The notes under the pieces were generated by a model. The model saw only the letters and a program-made list of their open reading frames with translations. It was not told where the DNA came from and made no database searches. Shown here piece after piece: positions 48,901-61,474 of a stretch of DNA of 64,000 nt. Source of the stretch: Hemicentrotus pulcherrimus (Eukaryota; Echinodermata; Echinoidea; Camarodonta; Strongylocentrotidae); assembly GCA_003118195.1 (NCBI GenBank), contig BEXV01000867.1, positions 48,902 to 112,901 of the forward strand, given 5' to 3'. The position numbers were made by a program, and so were the translations under genes. Each line of letters starts with the position of its first letter. Positions within the stretch are counted from its first letter, which is position 1.

Positions 48901-51900
48901 CACTAAATGTACACCCCAAGGATAAACCACTACACTACATGCTACATTAGTCTGTCTGACCTGTCTTTCTCTCCTCCTAGTCCACCAATGAGTTGCTCAG
49001 CTCTTTCCAGCTTCTTAGAACACAGGCCCACTTGATTCTCAAGATCTAGCTTCTTCTTCTTGTTAGCTTCAAGCTTGTCCTGGTAAAAGAATTCAACGAT
49101 TTGTTCTCATAAATAGCCATTGGCAACAGTATTATATGACTCCATACATGCACATGTAGCAGAGTACCAGCAAACCCTAGATTGATGTCTTGTCTTGTAC
49201 TAGGCTGACACACAAACATGGGATGCCATTTGTGTGATATTCACATCAAGTCTTGGTGAAACTTAATGTACACTTGCAATATCAAAGATCAAAGAACTCA
49301 TTTGAAATGTTAGGTTCAAGAAAGAGTGTGAATGTTCTGGGAAAAAAAACACACACAATATTTTCCACTGACACAGGACTATTTAATATCAAAATCTAAA
49401 GGCATGGCATATCAATAGTGCACTTTGATGTTTATTACTAGTCATCTGATGCCATAGAACTTATAGTAGCATTATCCATATAATGTTTGATAAACCATAC
49501 AACAATATTTGAAGCATTGTTGGTAACAAGCAGGAACAACAAGAACTCCAGGGATTCAAAATCTGGTTTCGGAGCACAAATTGACATCTACAGGTTGAAG
49601 CGCACAAAATTGTGTAAGTGAATTATAATAATAGGTTACAATGCCCTGCTGCACACAGTAATCAATAGTAACCAGATATGAATTTCTCACAATTTTAAGG
49701 CAATCAGGTTTCATCTGTCATTAAAATAGTATTGTAAATCCTGGGCCAGTCTTTTAAGAGTTGTTATTGATTACAACTTATTTGCGATTAATATCAATTG
49801 AAACTATTTTCATGAGGGATACGAGACAGCAAAATTGTGATTGATTGGAGGACTTGAAATTGATTTGGATCAATCGCTACTCTAAGATAGGGAACTGATT
49901 AGCTAATAGGCTCTCTATTCGATTGATTGAAATCCCTGTTTTAATGCATAAAAGGGACCCCTGACACAGCATGACCAGAAGTTTCCTGATCCCACTTACT
50001 TCAAGCTTCTTGAGTTTGTCCTGGACCTCCTTGAGAGCTGCTCGTTTCTTCTCCAGGCTTCCCATGGCTACCTTGAGCTCACCCTCAGCAGCGGCCAAGG
50101 CTTCCTGCTTGGGGGCTACCACTTTAGCCACTCTGAAGATTTGAAAGACATCACACAAGTGTTTAATACAGAGGAATCACTGAATACTTACAATATTCTG
50201 TCTCTCTTTAAAGAGGGTACCCATCTTTTGTGATATTAATCAAAACTGTCATTTTAATAATGAGATCATGAATGAGATAAACAGAGAGACAGAAACAGAG
50301 CATTAAAAAGGAAATAATGCTTGTAAATTTCCTCCTGTTCCTCTTACCTATTTGAGCTTTTTTGAGCTTTGAATAAGATTTTTAAAGAAGAGTTGCTATG
50401 ATGAACATATTTCTGAAAATGGAAACTCATGTTGCCAGCATGTTACCAGTGATGACCTCATTACGTTATCTTGGTATCCCCAAATCAAGATGTTACATGT
50501 GATCACAACAATATTTTTGCCACATCTTCACTGCTTCATATGGTTTCCAGACTCATTCAGTAATAGTAAATCTTACTGGTCATATGATTCCATGGCACGA
50601 CACCACTTGCAGAGACCCTCGCAGGCTGTAGAGGCTTGTCGGATCTTAACAGGATCAAAATCTGGGTTGGGGACGTACTTGGTACGAATTGTCTTTATGA
50701 TGTTGGCAGGAATGTTATCCTACAAAGAAAGAAAGAAATATTCATGAAACTTTAATGACGTCACTGTACAGTAGGATTTGTATATAGCTGAGCTGGTGAG
50801 ATTCTTGCACAGGTTTTCTTTAACATAATTTAGATTTTAAAAAAAGATGATCTCTTTCTCATTCTTTAAAAAAAAAACTCATTATCAATTACTTGTCTTG
50901 TCTCCTTTATGTTCAATTCAATTCAATTCAATTCATTAATTTTTCCTCTTTCAATCGTTCGATGATGGTACATTTTAACATATTTTCATATTTATATACA
51001 TATAGATCAATTTGCAATGTTCTGTCATTGCTGCCTTATACCCCATCCTACCATCATCCTCATCCCCCTTCTCAATTGTATACATGTTCACATCCATCCC
51101 ACTCAACACATCTTCATTATCCCAATATCACATACCTGCCAACATCTGAAAATAAAATTAGGAGTTTCTAGCAGGGTTCGCACTGCCTTACCATGGAGAT
51201 TTCAAAATTGTGAAAAATCTGAATATTCCAAATTTTTAGGTCCAAAAAAATCCAGACAATCTGAATATTCTGGATAATTTGGAAGGGTAGGCAGGTATGT
51301 TATCACCAGACAACTGAACTCACCTTGTCGTACTCATGGAGACTCTGCAAGAACTTCATGTCTCCGAGCATCCTCTTGGATGGGCCCCAGAAGTCTTCAA
51401 TCTTCTTCCCAGAACCTCCTGGATCTGGGATCCTGTCAGGTTTGATTCCTTTCAAAATACAGACGGCTTCCATCACAAGCCTTACACCAGCAGGGGGGCT
51501 CTTCATAGCCTTTACTACAGTGATATCCTGCCATTCAAAAGTTATATTCAAACCATAAGAAATTACTTGTAATGCATGGGAAAATGATAATACTACTAAA
51601 AAACACACATATATCATCTGCCTAAAACTGCATTTCAAGGCGCCATAGTACTGACATCTTAGTCTGTGTGTGTGTATGGATCGATTACGCCTTCTGCTGG
51701 AGACACAATATAAACCAAACTCAAAAATCACACATGACACACTTATGTTGAAATTACTAGTTATCATTCATTTAACTATTTAATTCTTTTTGACATCCAT
51801 TGCTTATTTGAGGAATGACATTGCTCCTGTTGGCAATGATTTTGAGAGATAATTAGCAAAGTTTGGAAAAAGAAATCAGAGTGTTTTTAGGTAACAAAAC

Positions 51901-54900
51901 AAACTTGTTCAGACCCTAAAACCTCCTGTAATAGCATGTGAATGTTGGTCCAACCCTGATTCTTACCTGTGGTGTGAGAGTGTTAAGGGCTGATAGAGCA
52001 GACTCCAGGATGGGAAGAGCTACAGCTAGATCCGCGTCGCATTCATCTTTGATTGCCTTAGCAGCCATGGCTTGCTTGTTAGCCACCTCCTCATCAGCTT
52101 TCACAATCTAGTCAGATATAAATTTTCACAAATGAGAATATACTTACATCGACTTAATATGAGGCTGATCATGCGTCACACACTGAAGGTGGCAGATATA
52201 ACAGTGCTATACAAGACATCATCATCATCTTTAATAATATTATATTTCAAAATAAAAAAATTATTCAGTATGTGCAGCACCTTGATACAAAGTTTTTGTT
52301 ATAATTATTTTGATAATATTAGGATATCATTTATAAAGGTCTTCACTTTTTAATACTCCAAAACTTTGAAAACTTCTTGTGAGGATTATTAATTTTGCAT
52401 TCTTTTCACGTCATAAATTCCTTCATCATTTTTGTGTTAAATAAGATAGGTATACTAAGCGACTAAGCACTCAGTTTTAATGGTTGGGTTGTATGTCACT
52501 GGTCTTATGAAAACCTTTTGAAACTGTTACCTTCTCTGTCTTGGCAACCTCGATAGACTCCTTCTCGATGACCACCATGATTTCATCGACTTCCTTGCTA
52601 GCAACCACCAGCTGAGGTTGAAGCTCCTCAAGCTCCCCCTGCATAGTAGAGACCTGTGAGGCGGCTGACTGGAGCTTCTCAAGACCAACCTCATATCGAC
52701 GCTTGTTACGGTACACATCCCTGCAAATAAAAAATCAACCAGGCCTTGTGTCATGTGACTGTGATGGACGCTCATAGTTCTATAACCTAATCTTAATTGA
52801 GCATGGTCATTTTGTAGGGTCAACAGCAAAGACTGAATTTTCAATACAGCCAATCTCCTGGCTGCCGTTTTTTGTATCTATTCCAACACACCTCTTTGAT
52901 ACATACATAACTGCTATGCTATACACTGATTAAAGATTATTGTTGGCATCTGTATATTTAAATAGACAATGAAGTTCGCACTGTTAGTTAGTCAAAAAAC
53001 TTTTAGTTTAATTTTGTAACCTTTAATTTACTCTCCAGCTTACCTACTATGGATGTACAATGCAAATCTTTAAAAAAGATGCTGACATAAAAATAATGGT
53101 AACTCATGAATGAAGTATTACATTGAAACGGAAACATAATCATATGTGCTAATAAAAAACAACAATGACAAACGAATCATAAAGGCAGAACTGAACCAAA
53201 CTTTCAGACAACTTACATTCTCTTCTTGTTGAGTAGAGTCTTGAATGTATTGATCAACTCCAGGTAGGAGGTGGGAGTCACGTAGTTGTGCCTCTCCAGC
53301 TCATCCTTGAACTTCTGAGAGAGGGTACGGGTGGTGGTGTGGAACAGCTTGCACATGTTGATGCAGCCCGATTTGATGTCATCATCCATCTCAACATCAT
53401 CCAAGAAGCGGGATGCAACAGCCTGCAGAGCATCTTCAGGCCACGACTATAATAGAGAATAATTAAGATAAATCAATCCCTTTTCCCCCACTTATTTGCT
53501 ATTCTACATATCCATAAGCCCTAAACCAATAGCTATGCTCAAGGTGCCAACATAGTACTCATTTAAACCCCTAAAGATAGCAATTATATTACCTGAAAAT
53601 AAGCATAAAATCAGAATCTACATTTAAATGATACCTATAATATCTCAGATACTGTATAATAGTCATTCATGACCGAGATAACAAATCCAATTATATAAAT
53701 GTTATTTCTCTACAAGCAAATTAACAATAAATGTCTCTACATCTCCCAACTCTTTTCTGTCATCATATGACATTAGAAACAGAGGCATTACTAATTGACC
53801 AACAGTTGTATATATTTGAATTTAACTTATTGTTTTGTTCCTTCAAACTATTTATAAGCTCTCAACATATAAAAAATTCTTGAAAATCTTTGAAAGATGA
53901 ATTAAGAGGGCAGATGTACCTGGAACCAATCGATGGTACAACAGTTGACAAGAGAAGGGAACTTCCTGAGTCTGTTCCTGAAGGCATCTCCTATAGGACT
54001 CATTGCCAGCACCACATGGAGCTGCTCTCGCACACGCTCAATGAAGAGATTGAATAGTTGAATGGGAGAGCCATCAGTCTGTTTGGACTTGTCACGTTGC
54101 CTGTCATAAACAAACATTTATCCATTAACCTTGGCTGTATAGATAGAGCTAACCATGCCATTTGGTTCTTTTCTTGTCTTTTAATGAATTGAAATATCTA
54201 CCTACATGTATACAACCAACAAAAACATCAACAAAAGTAATTTGAGGAGAAAGTTTCATGATTATAGCACCCTCGCTAGTCCTATTTGAGCCGAAAAAAT
54301 CCAGTATATACACTTTATATGACATAATGTTTGATAATTCTGCCATTTCAGTTCAACCTCTGGCCGCACCGATGATTCCTTTCCATGAAAGGTAACTGTG
54401 TGTAAGAGATTCATCAATTATCTAGTCAGATCAAGTGACATCCTTGAGACAATACAAGATTGATGTCGATACAGACACATTCATCAAGTTTGTTTTGTCC
54501 TTTGCAATATTTCACATGCAGAAACTTAGGGTATAACTGAGAGTGAGATACTACATGTACTTGTACAATGCTGCAATCTGAATCTGATTAATGGATTTGA
54601 CTTTCTATGACACTAGAGTTTGCTATTTACATTTCTGAGCCATCAAAGCAGCTGGGAAAATATTGGGTTTGGAGAGTTCATTGGTGCTTGAACTGGCAAG
54701 CTTGCATGTGCTCTCTTCCAATGTTTGTATAATATAATCCTAATATTTGATCTACATGTACATATACTATGCAAGGCTAAATTATTATATATCTACATGT
54801 ACATGTAAGATTATAATAATTACCAGGCTACATGTTAACAAAAACAAAGAGGAGTGAATTTTGAAAGCAAATAAAACTACAGATAAATATTGAAGGTTAT

Positions 54901-57900
54901 ATGACATTTATAGACATTTGTATACTGATTTGTGTTGAAAGAAAGAAATAATTCCACACTAATCATCATAGGGATGATGTATTGGGAGAAGCAAAGGAGA
55001 AAATCTACTGGGTACTGATAATAATCTCTGCAGATTATACTACAGATATAATTAAACTCATTACATATTATGAATACTAACAATACTTCCATACAAGTGA
55101 CAACGATTGAAACAAGATTAAATGCATTATAACATGTAGTGCATAATACATACTTTCTGCCAAGATAATGATGATGGAGTCCATTACAAGGAGTGAGATA
55201 GATATCATTGTTACTTAAAATCAAATAGAGTATATTACTGCACATTTGTTAGTAAGTTATTCATCCAGTATGCATTATTCAAAGCACTGTCCCGTTTATA
55301 TTGCGAGTTTGTGGCATACTTCATTCAACACAAATATCTAAGAGAATATTATAGCTATGGTCAAAGTTAAAAACAGGAAATCCAAAAACATCTTAGATTA
55401 TCAGAAAACAATAAGTGTCCATCACATTTCATGCATGTATTTATGGGATTCTAGGTACTAATGAAATTGGGAAATGACTCAAAAGAGGAGAGCAGTGCCC
55501 CATCTTACAAAGAGTTGAGATTAATTGCAACTTATTTACGATTGATATCAATTGCAACCATGTACATAGGAGATAGGAGGCTGCAAATTTGCGATTGATT
55601 GGAAGACTTGTGATTAATTTGGATCAATCGCAACTCTTTATAAGTCAGGTCTAGAAGTCCCTTTATTTCACACTTTTTTTTCTCTCCATCAATAGTACAG
55701 ATATCACTGTTAACTATCACCATCAATTAGGCATGGTTGATTTGCATGGTAGATGATGTTTAAAATCAAAGGGTATTGAGCACAAACCTGTCTACGATTC
55801 TCATCTTTTCACAGATTTCTGCCTTCTCATCTGTTGCAAAGAGATTGGGAACTTCACCAGCATTGAGAAGGTTATTGATGTCCTCAAGGAATGATTCTTG
55901 CTTGATCTGAAACAATGAAAGAGACACAAATATATGGTTAGTACTGGATTTGGTCTAATGAAAAACAAAATGTTGTTCATTTACACACATATCAATGCAA
56001 ATTCAAGTATTCTTTTGTTATTCAAAATTTTCAAATCTACCAAAATCTTGTATTTGGTTCAAGCACAGGAATGAGAAGGTTGTTTGTGTCTTCCACGGGA
56101 TGACCTTTCATGAGTAATAAATTTGTGTGACAATCAATGGGATAAAACACAGGTAATATTTGGTGTAATCAATGAAATGAAGCAGGCAAAATACTTTTCT
56201 TACTTAGTACCTCATTTTGACTTATGTAAGAAATGAAATAAAATATACAGGGAAAAAAAATGTAAAAATGGGGAATGAAACTTATTGTATTTTACATACA
56301 GATACGTGACATACATGTACAAGTCGGAATAATTAGTTTAAGAATAATTAAGAGTAGAATTGAGGAATGAAGAAAGGCAACTAGGACCAAGCTTACCTGT
56401 GTATCAGAGAATAAGAATACTCCATGTTGATCTCCCTCTGTTGATTTCCTCAAGATGACCTTCAGGTCCTCATGCCATTCAACAGATGTGTAATTCTTGG
56501 AGATCTCAACCTGTCATATCAATCAATCACATTCACAAGATTGAATACATCAACATTTCATACATAAAGCACCTTTTCATAAGATACAGAGCATTTAAAA
56601 ATAAAACAAAATAACCATATTATATGGAAATTACATTGATTACAAACAATAAGGAATATTTAGAGAAATTAGAAAAAATGTGTTTTTAAACACCTCATGA
56701 ATTTTTTTTTTTTTTTTTTAAATAACATGTGAAATTTATGTGTTATTTGACCTGTCTTTGATTACATTAACAAGTAACGTTTGATAGGTTAATGATAAAC
56801 ACATAACATCAAAACATTAAAATTATGAAGACATGTACATGTATATTCCTATCGCAACTCCAAGAATATGAGCACACTTCAATGATACTACTGAACATAT
56901 ATGTACAGGGAAGGTTTTTGCAAAATGACATTGATAGACAAGGTAGATTATGTGAAACTGGTGTAATCTGTTCTGAGTTGAAATATAATGTATGTCACTT
57001 AATTGCTCTTTGAGGCATGTGTTAACTTTCAAAGGCTTGCCACTTCCAATTTTCTTCTTTGTTTATTACTTCTGCTACCAATTTTTCTACCAATTTCTTG
57101 GTAACACCGATTTATATCATTCACTAACCTCAAAGAGTTCATAGTCGGCCATATGGCTAGCCAGATGGGTCAAGGAGTGACGTCCGCTACCACCAACACC
57201 TACAAGAAGACAGTGACCCTTAGGCTGCTTGATCACACGAGAGATCCTGGATACATGCTCAATAGCAAACCTTTATAGAGAGAGGAACACAATAGTAAAC
57301 TTGAATTACAAAATCAATTAAAAGTATTTGTAACATGAGCCCTTGAGAAACAAAATGATTGAATAAAGTGGCGAGAAATTACTACATTTTTCGCAAAACA
57401 ACTCCTCAGAACATAATGATTTACATACATCCAAGCATTCAAATTTACTTAGAAGCATCTTTTTTTGCTTTTAAAAGACAAACATTAGCAACATTTAAAG
57501 AATTACTAGTAGAGCTTGTATTGATAAGAGTCTGAGGTAGAGCTGCAAAAGACAAAATGAGCAACATATCCACCTGAAAATCCACAAGTGTTCTTCATTT
57601 TGTCTTTTGGCGCATTGATACCTCCACTGTTTTGCCTGTATCTTGACCCTCTTAAACCTACCTGAACATAACCAAGTTCATTGGCTTCTTGCTCATGGCA
57701 TTGAACTCTTCCAAGTGGCTTTCCACAATCATCCTCAACTTCTCCACATCCAGCACCTCGATGTAGTTCTTGTTCTCGTTCTTCGCATCGGTGAAGTCGC
57801 AGAACATCAAGCTGCGGAGGTCATCCTCCTCCACTTTCCCATCCGAGTTGGAGTCGAGATGAGCAAAGATGGTGTGGAAGTTCTCCTTCAGGTGGCTTTG

Positions 57901-60900
57901 CATGATATCCATCACACAGTTCACTGTCCATTTGCGATCATTGTCATCAATAAGACGATCATAGTAGACTCGGAATATCTGCAGAAATGTTATGGAGATA
58001 ACTACCATCAATAACATTCCTTACAAATGACATTCCTATTATAATTTTCCTATATTAACAATGCCACACATTTAGCCACTGATCAATTCAACCACTGAAT
58101 TTTAGATTTAAAAAAAAACTAAAAACAATAAGAGTTTTATTCTTATCTAAGATGTCCAAAGGCCTATTGATACACTTAAAACCTGAATTGAAACAACTTA
58201 AGAAAAGATATGTCTCACCAAGTAGGGCATGCCACAGACCTTAAAGTGTATAATATGCTTCCTGTATAGATGTTCTTTTAAAATTAAAATTATTTCTTAT
58301 CCAAATACTGCACAGCATACAGTCATGTATCTGTACATAATTTTTTCTTCTAACATCAATACCATGACTGGCAATCTCTCTTTTAATAATCCTTAATTCC
58401 TCTGTAAACCAAAAGACCTCTCTACATGACTTCAACCAACTTACCTCATGGACCCAAAGTCTCTTCATAACAGCTGGGGTCTCACAGTAGTCCGGTATGG
58501 AGAGCAGCACACCCTGGATCACACGGGCAAAGTCTCTCAAGTTGAACAGGTAATGAGACTTAGCTGGCGTGGGCAGAAGGTTGGACATGGTTGCCTTGTA
58601 CACCTCTGCAGTGGCTGATACAATCTGGTCTACAACCGGCTCAAACGCCTTGGAGAAATCCCTGAAGTGCGCACAAACATACAAAACATGAAATGTATAA
58701 TACAATCAGAATATCAAAAGACCCAATCTCCCTTAACTTGAGAATGAGTAAAAGCACAATCTACTCTTTAAAGATCTGTAGTGATAAAATAAGTATAGAC
58801 AGTAATTAGTTTTTAAATCTGATGCAGATTTTACTTTGAAACATTTGATGTTTTCAGCAATTCTGTGTCATGTGTCCTGTATGACATTTTTATGCTATTT
58901 TTTTCATTTCATTAAAAGTCTAAATGACATTTCCACTGAATAATGTTAGTGATACCAGAAAAATCATTGACCAATAAATATGTTGAACGATATTAATTTT
59001 TGGATGAAATAAATGGATTTTAGTCATACAGGACACATTGCTTAGAATTGCTCTATTTAACTTGTTGTATTTCATAACTTCATATTCAGAAAGGGTATTA
59101 TAAGGTAGTTTCCCTGATCATAAAACACATTCTGGCTGGTTATATTTCATTAAAAAGTCCAGTAGCTCCATTTTCCCTAAGATGATTAATGAATGAACCA
59201 TCAGTAATTCGATCATCCTCTTATTACAACAATAATTCCTATCTATTTAAGGTCATTGAGTGTGGTTGATTCATCATTCAGCCAGATTCTAGTGACATGC
59301 TTGACAGGAAAACTGAATTCATATTTTCATGGTGCTTTGATGTACTTGTGTGCAGTATAATTGGAATCCTAGTTTTAACAGAGTAACATTGTCATGCAGT
59401 CACAAAACTGCTTTGAAATCCAAAAACTTTCTTTGCACACATAAAAAAACAATAACAAAAATATGTATTCTTGAAGAGATATATGGCCATGGAATATCGC
59501 AAAAATCTAAGAGGGACATAATTATACGAGAAAGACAAAATTTTTAAAACCTGATTTGTTATACAGGTTTTGCAGATTTTCAAATCCAATTCATATAACT
59601 ATATATGTGCTCATAAGTACATACTACGGTATTGCATTTAAACAGAAAACAGGAAGGGGGGAACTTGGGATTAGAAAACAAGAAAAACTAAAAACATTTT
59701 TGCAAAATGTTACTAGAGTGATAATGAATGCTGAATAACAATAAAACATTCTACAAGAAAACATTTAACAGTTTGAAATGTGTGAACCATAACATGTAGT
59801 GCATGATACATACTTTCTGCCAAGGTAATGATGATCGAGTACATAACAAGAAATGAGAAAAATATTATTATTACTTAAATTTCAAGCTTTATATATCTCA
59901 AAATCTAAGCTTAAAAGACCGAATTACAAATAGCAAAAATTGCTGGTCTAAAAGGACATCTTTGGCTTGATTTTTAGTACTATATTTTACTTTGCCTTTA
60001 CGTGATATGTCAAAAGAGGTATTAATGGAATGAAACCCAAGCCATGCCTAGTATAGGTATTACTTAGATTCAATAAATGTTATTGATGGTATCCCTAAAA
60101 TCTGAATATAGAAGTAACACTTGAAAAGAGCTTCTTCATGAATTTGTGTTCTACCAACTCCCAACAAGTTCTATAATAAACAGATAGACTTCTTTTAAAA
60201 TACTCTTAAGATTGTCTTGAAATAGGCATTACATGGAATAGTTCTTAAACAGCTGTGCTCTGTACTGAGGCAACGGAGTGGTAAACCTACCTAGCAGAGA
60301 TGTGCCAAGTCATGATCTTACTGAAGATGGCTACCATAGTAGAGTCATCAAACTCATTGATTGTCATGGTGTTGAAGTGACGCAGGAATCGTGGGGTAAT
60401 CTGGTTACGACCACCACCTGATGGCGAGAACAAAAGAAATAAGATAGATATTATGGAGAGAGTCAGATTTGTTGGAAACGGTAACAACTTATTTTCATTC
60501 AAGGTAACTAATTTCACTGCCTTTATCTTTGACAGTTAACTATGTTAATCATATCAGTCATTTTAATTTCCAAAGCTCTTTGGAAGCAATAGAGACTAAG
60601 TATTATGCACTATACAAGAACGGACTATTATTATTATTATTCAAGGAGGGTAGCCCAAGTCACAAGGGATAGAAGTGGATGCACGTAACAGCATCTCATA
60701 AATACCACTTACATGTCAAAATTACGAAGTACAAGATGTCAACTCTTACGCTTTGAACACCTCTTTATTTTCAATAAGATGTATACATTTCATAATCTGT
60801 TATTCAACTCTAGTGATCTATGAGAAGTATGTTACCTGGGGGTCCCATGGCAGCCATGATCTGAATATCAATCAGCTTCATGGCTGTACAGTCCTTGAGA

Positions 60901-61411
60901 TCATACCAGTTCCAATGGTCCAACCACTGACGTAGTAACTCTATGGGAGGCTGGGCTCCATACACCTCTCTGGCAGGCATGTTCAGATCATCAACAAACA
61001 CAATCTAATACACACACACACACAGAAAGAAGGAATATCAAGAACTGAAACATTCTATGTACGGTCATATAATGATTATTCATGAGATCATTACAGGCAT
61101 ACGTTGACAAAATACATGTAATTTCTTTGGATTACAAAAAATCATATTCCAGTTAATTTAATAACTTTTAATAAAAATTGAAAACTAAACAAAAGGCACA
61201 CTAAAATGTCTATAACATAACTTATACATTTAATTTCTTGAGACTAAAAGGAACAACAGGACTTAACCTATCTCACTATTAAACACTGAACATGACACTT
61301 TAAATTACATTATGGAGGTCATATCCCTTTAATTAATCAAATCAAAATAAATCAGTACAGTGCAATTGTCCCTCCCCCCAAAAAAAAAAAATAAATAAAT
61401 AAAATAAAAAA

Positions 61412-61474
<63 letters not shown>

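Larger units (their letters stand above)
49080..53919. other. DNAH7 introns in the stalk region
   Basis: Introns 49080-49999, 50133-50576, 50720-51323, 51528-51966, 52108-52530, 52721-53216 and 53447-53919. They contain a MITE copy at 49754-49887, a short (ATTCA)n run near 50917-50940 and an inverted-end element 51130-51300. Otherwise I see nothing. Confidence 0.7.

Noticed and set aside
47995..48930. 311-codon minus-strand open frame with a 31-residue repeat
   Set aside because: It is created by the 93-bp minisatellite, whose length is divisible by three. The frame is not the dynein frame and there is no other coding evidence.
48055..48991. CRISPR-like regular array
   Set aside because: The 93-base units are contiguous with no unique spacers, contain an exon end, and sit in a eukaryotic intron.
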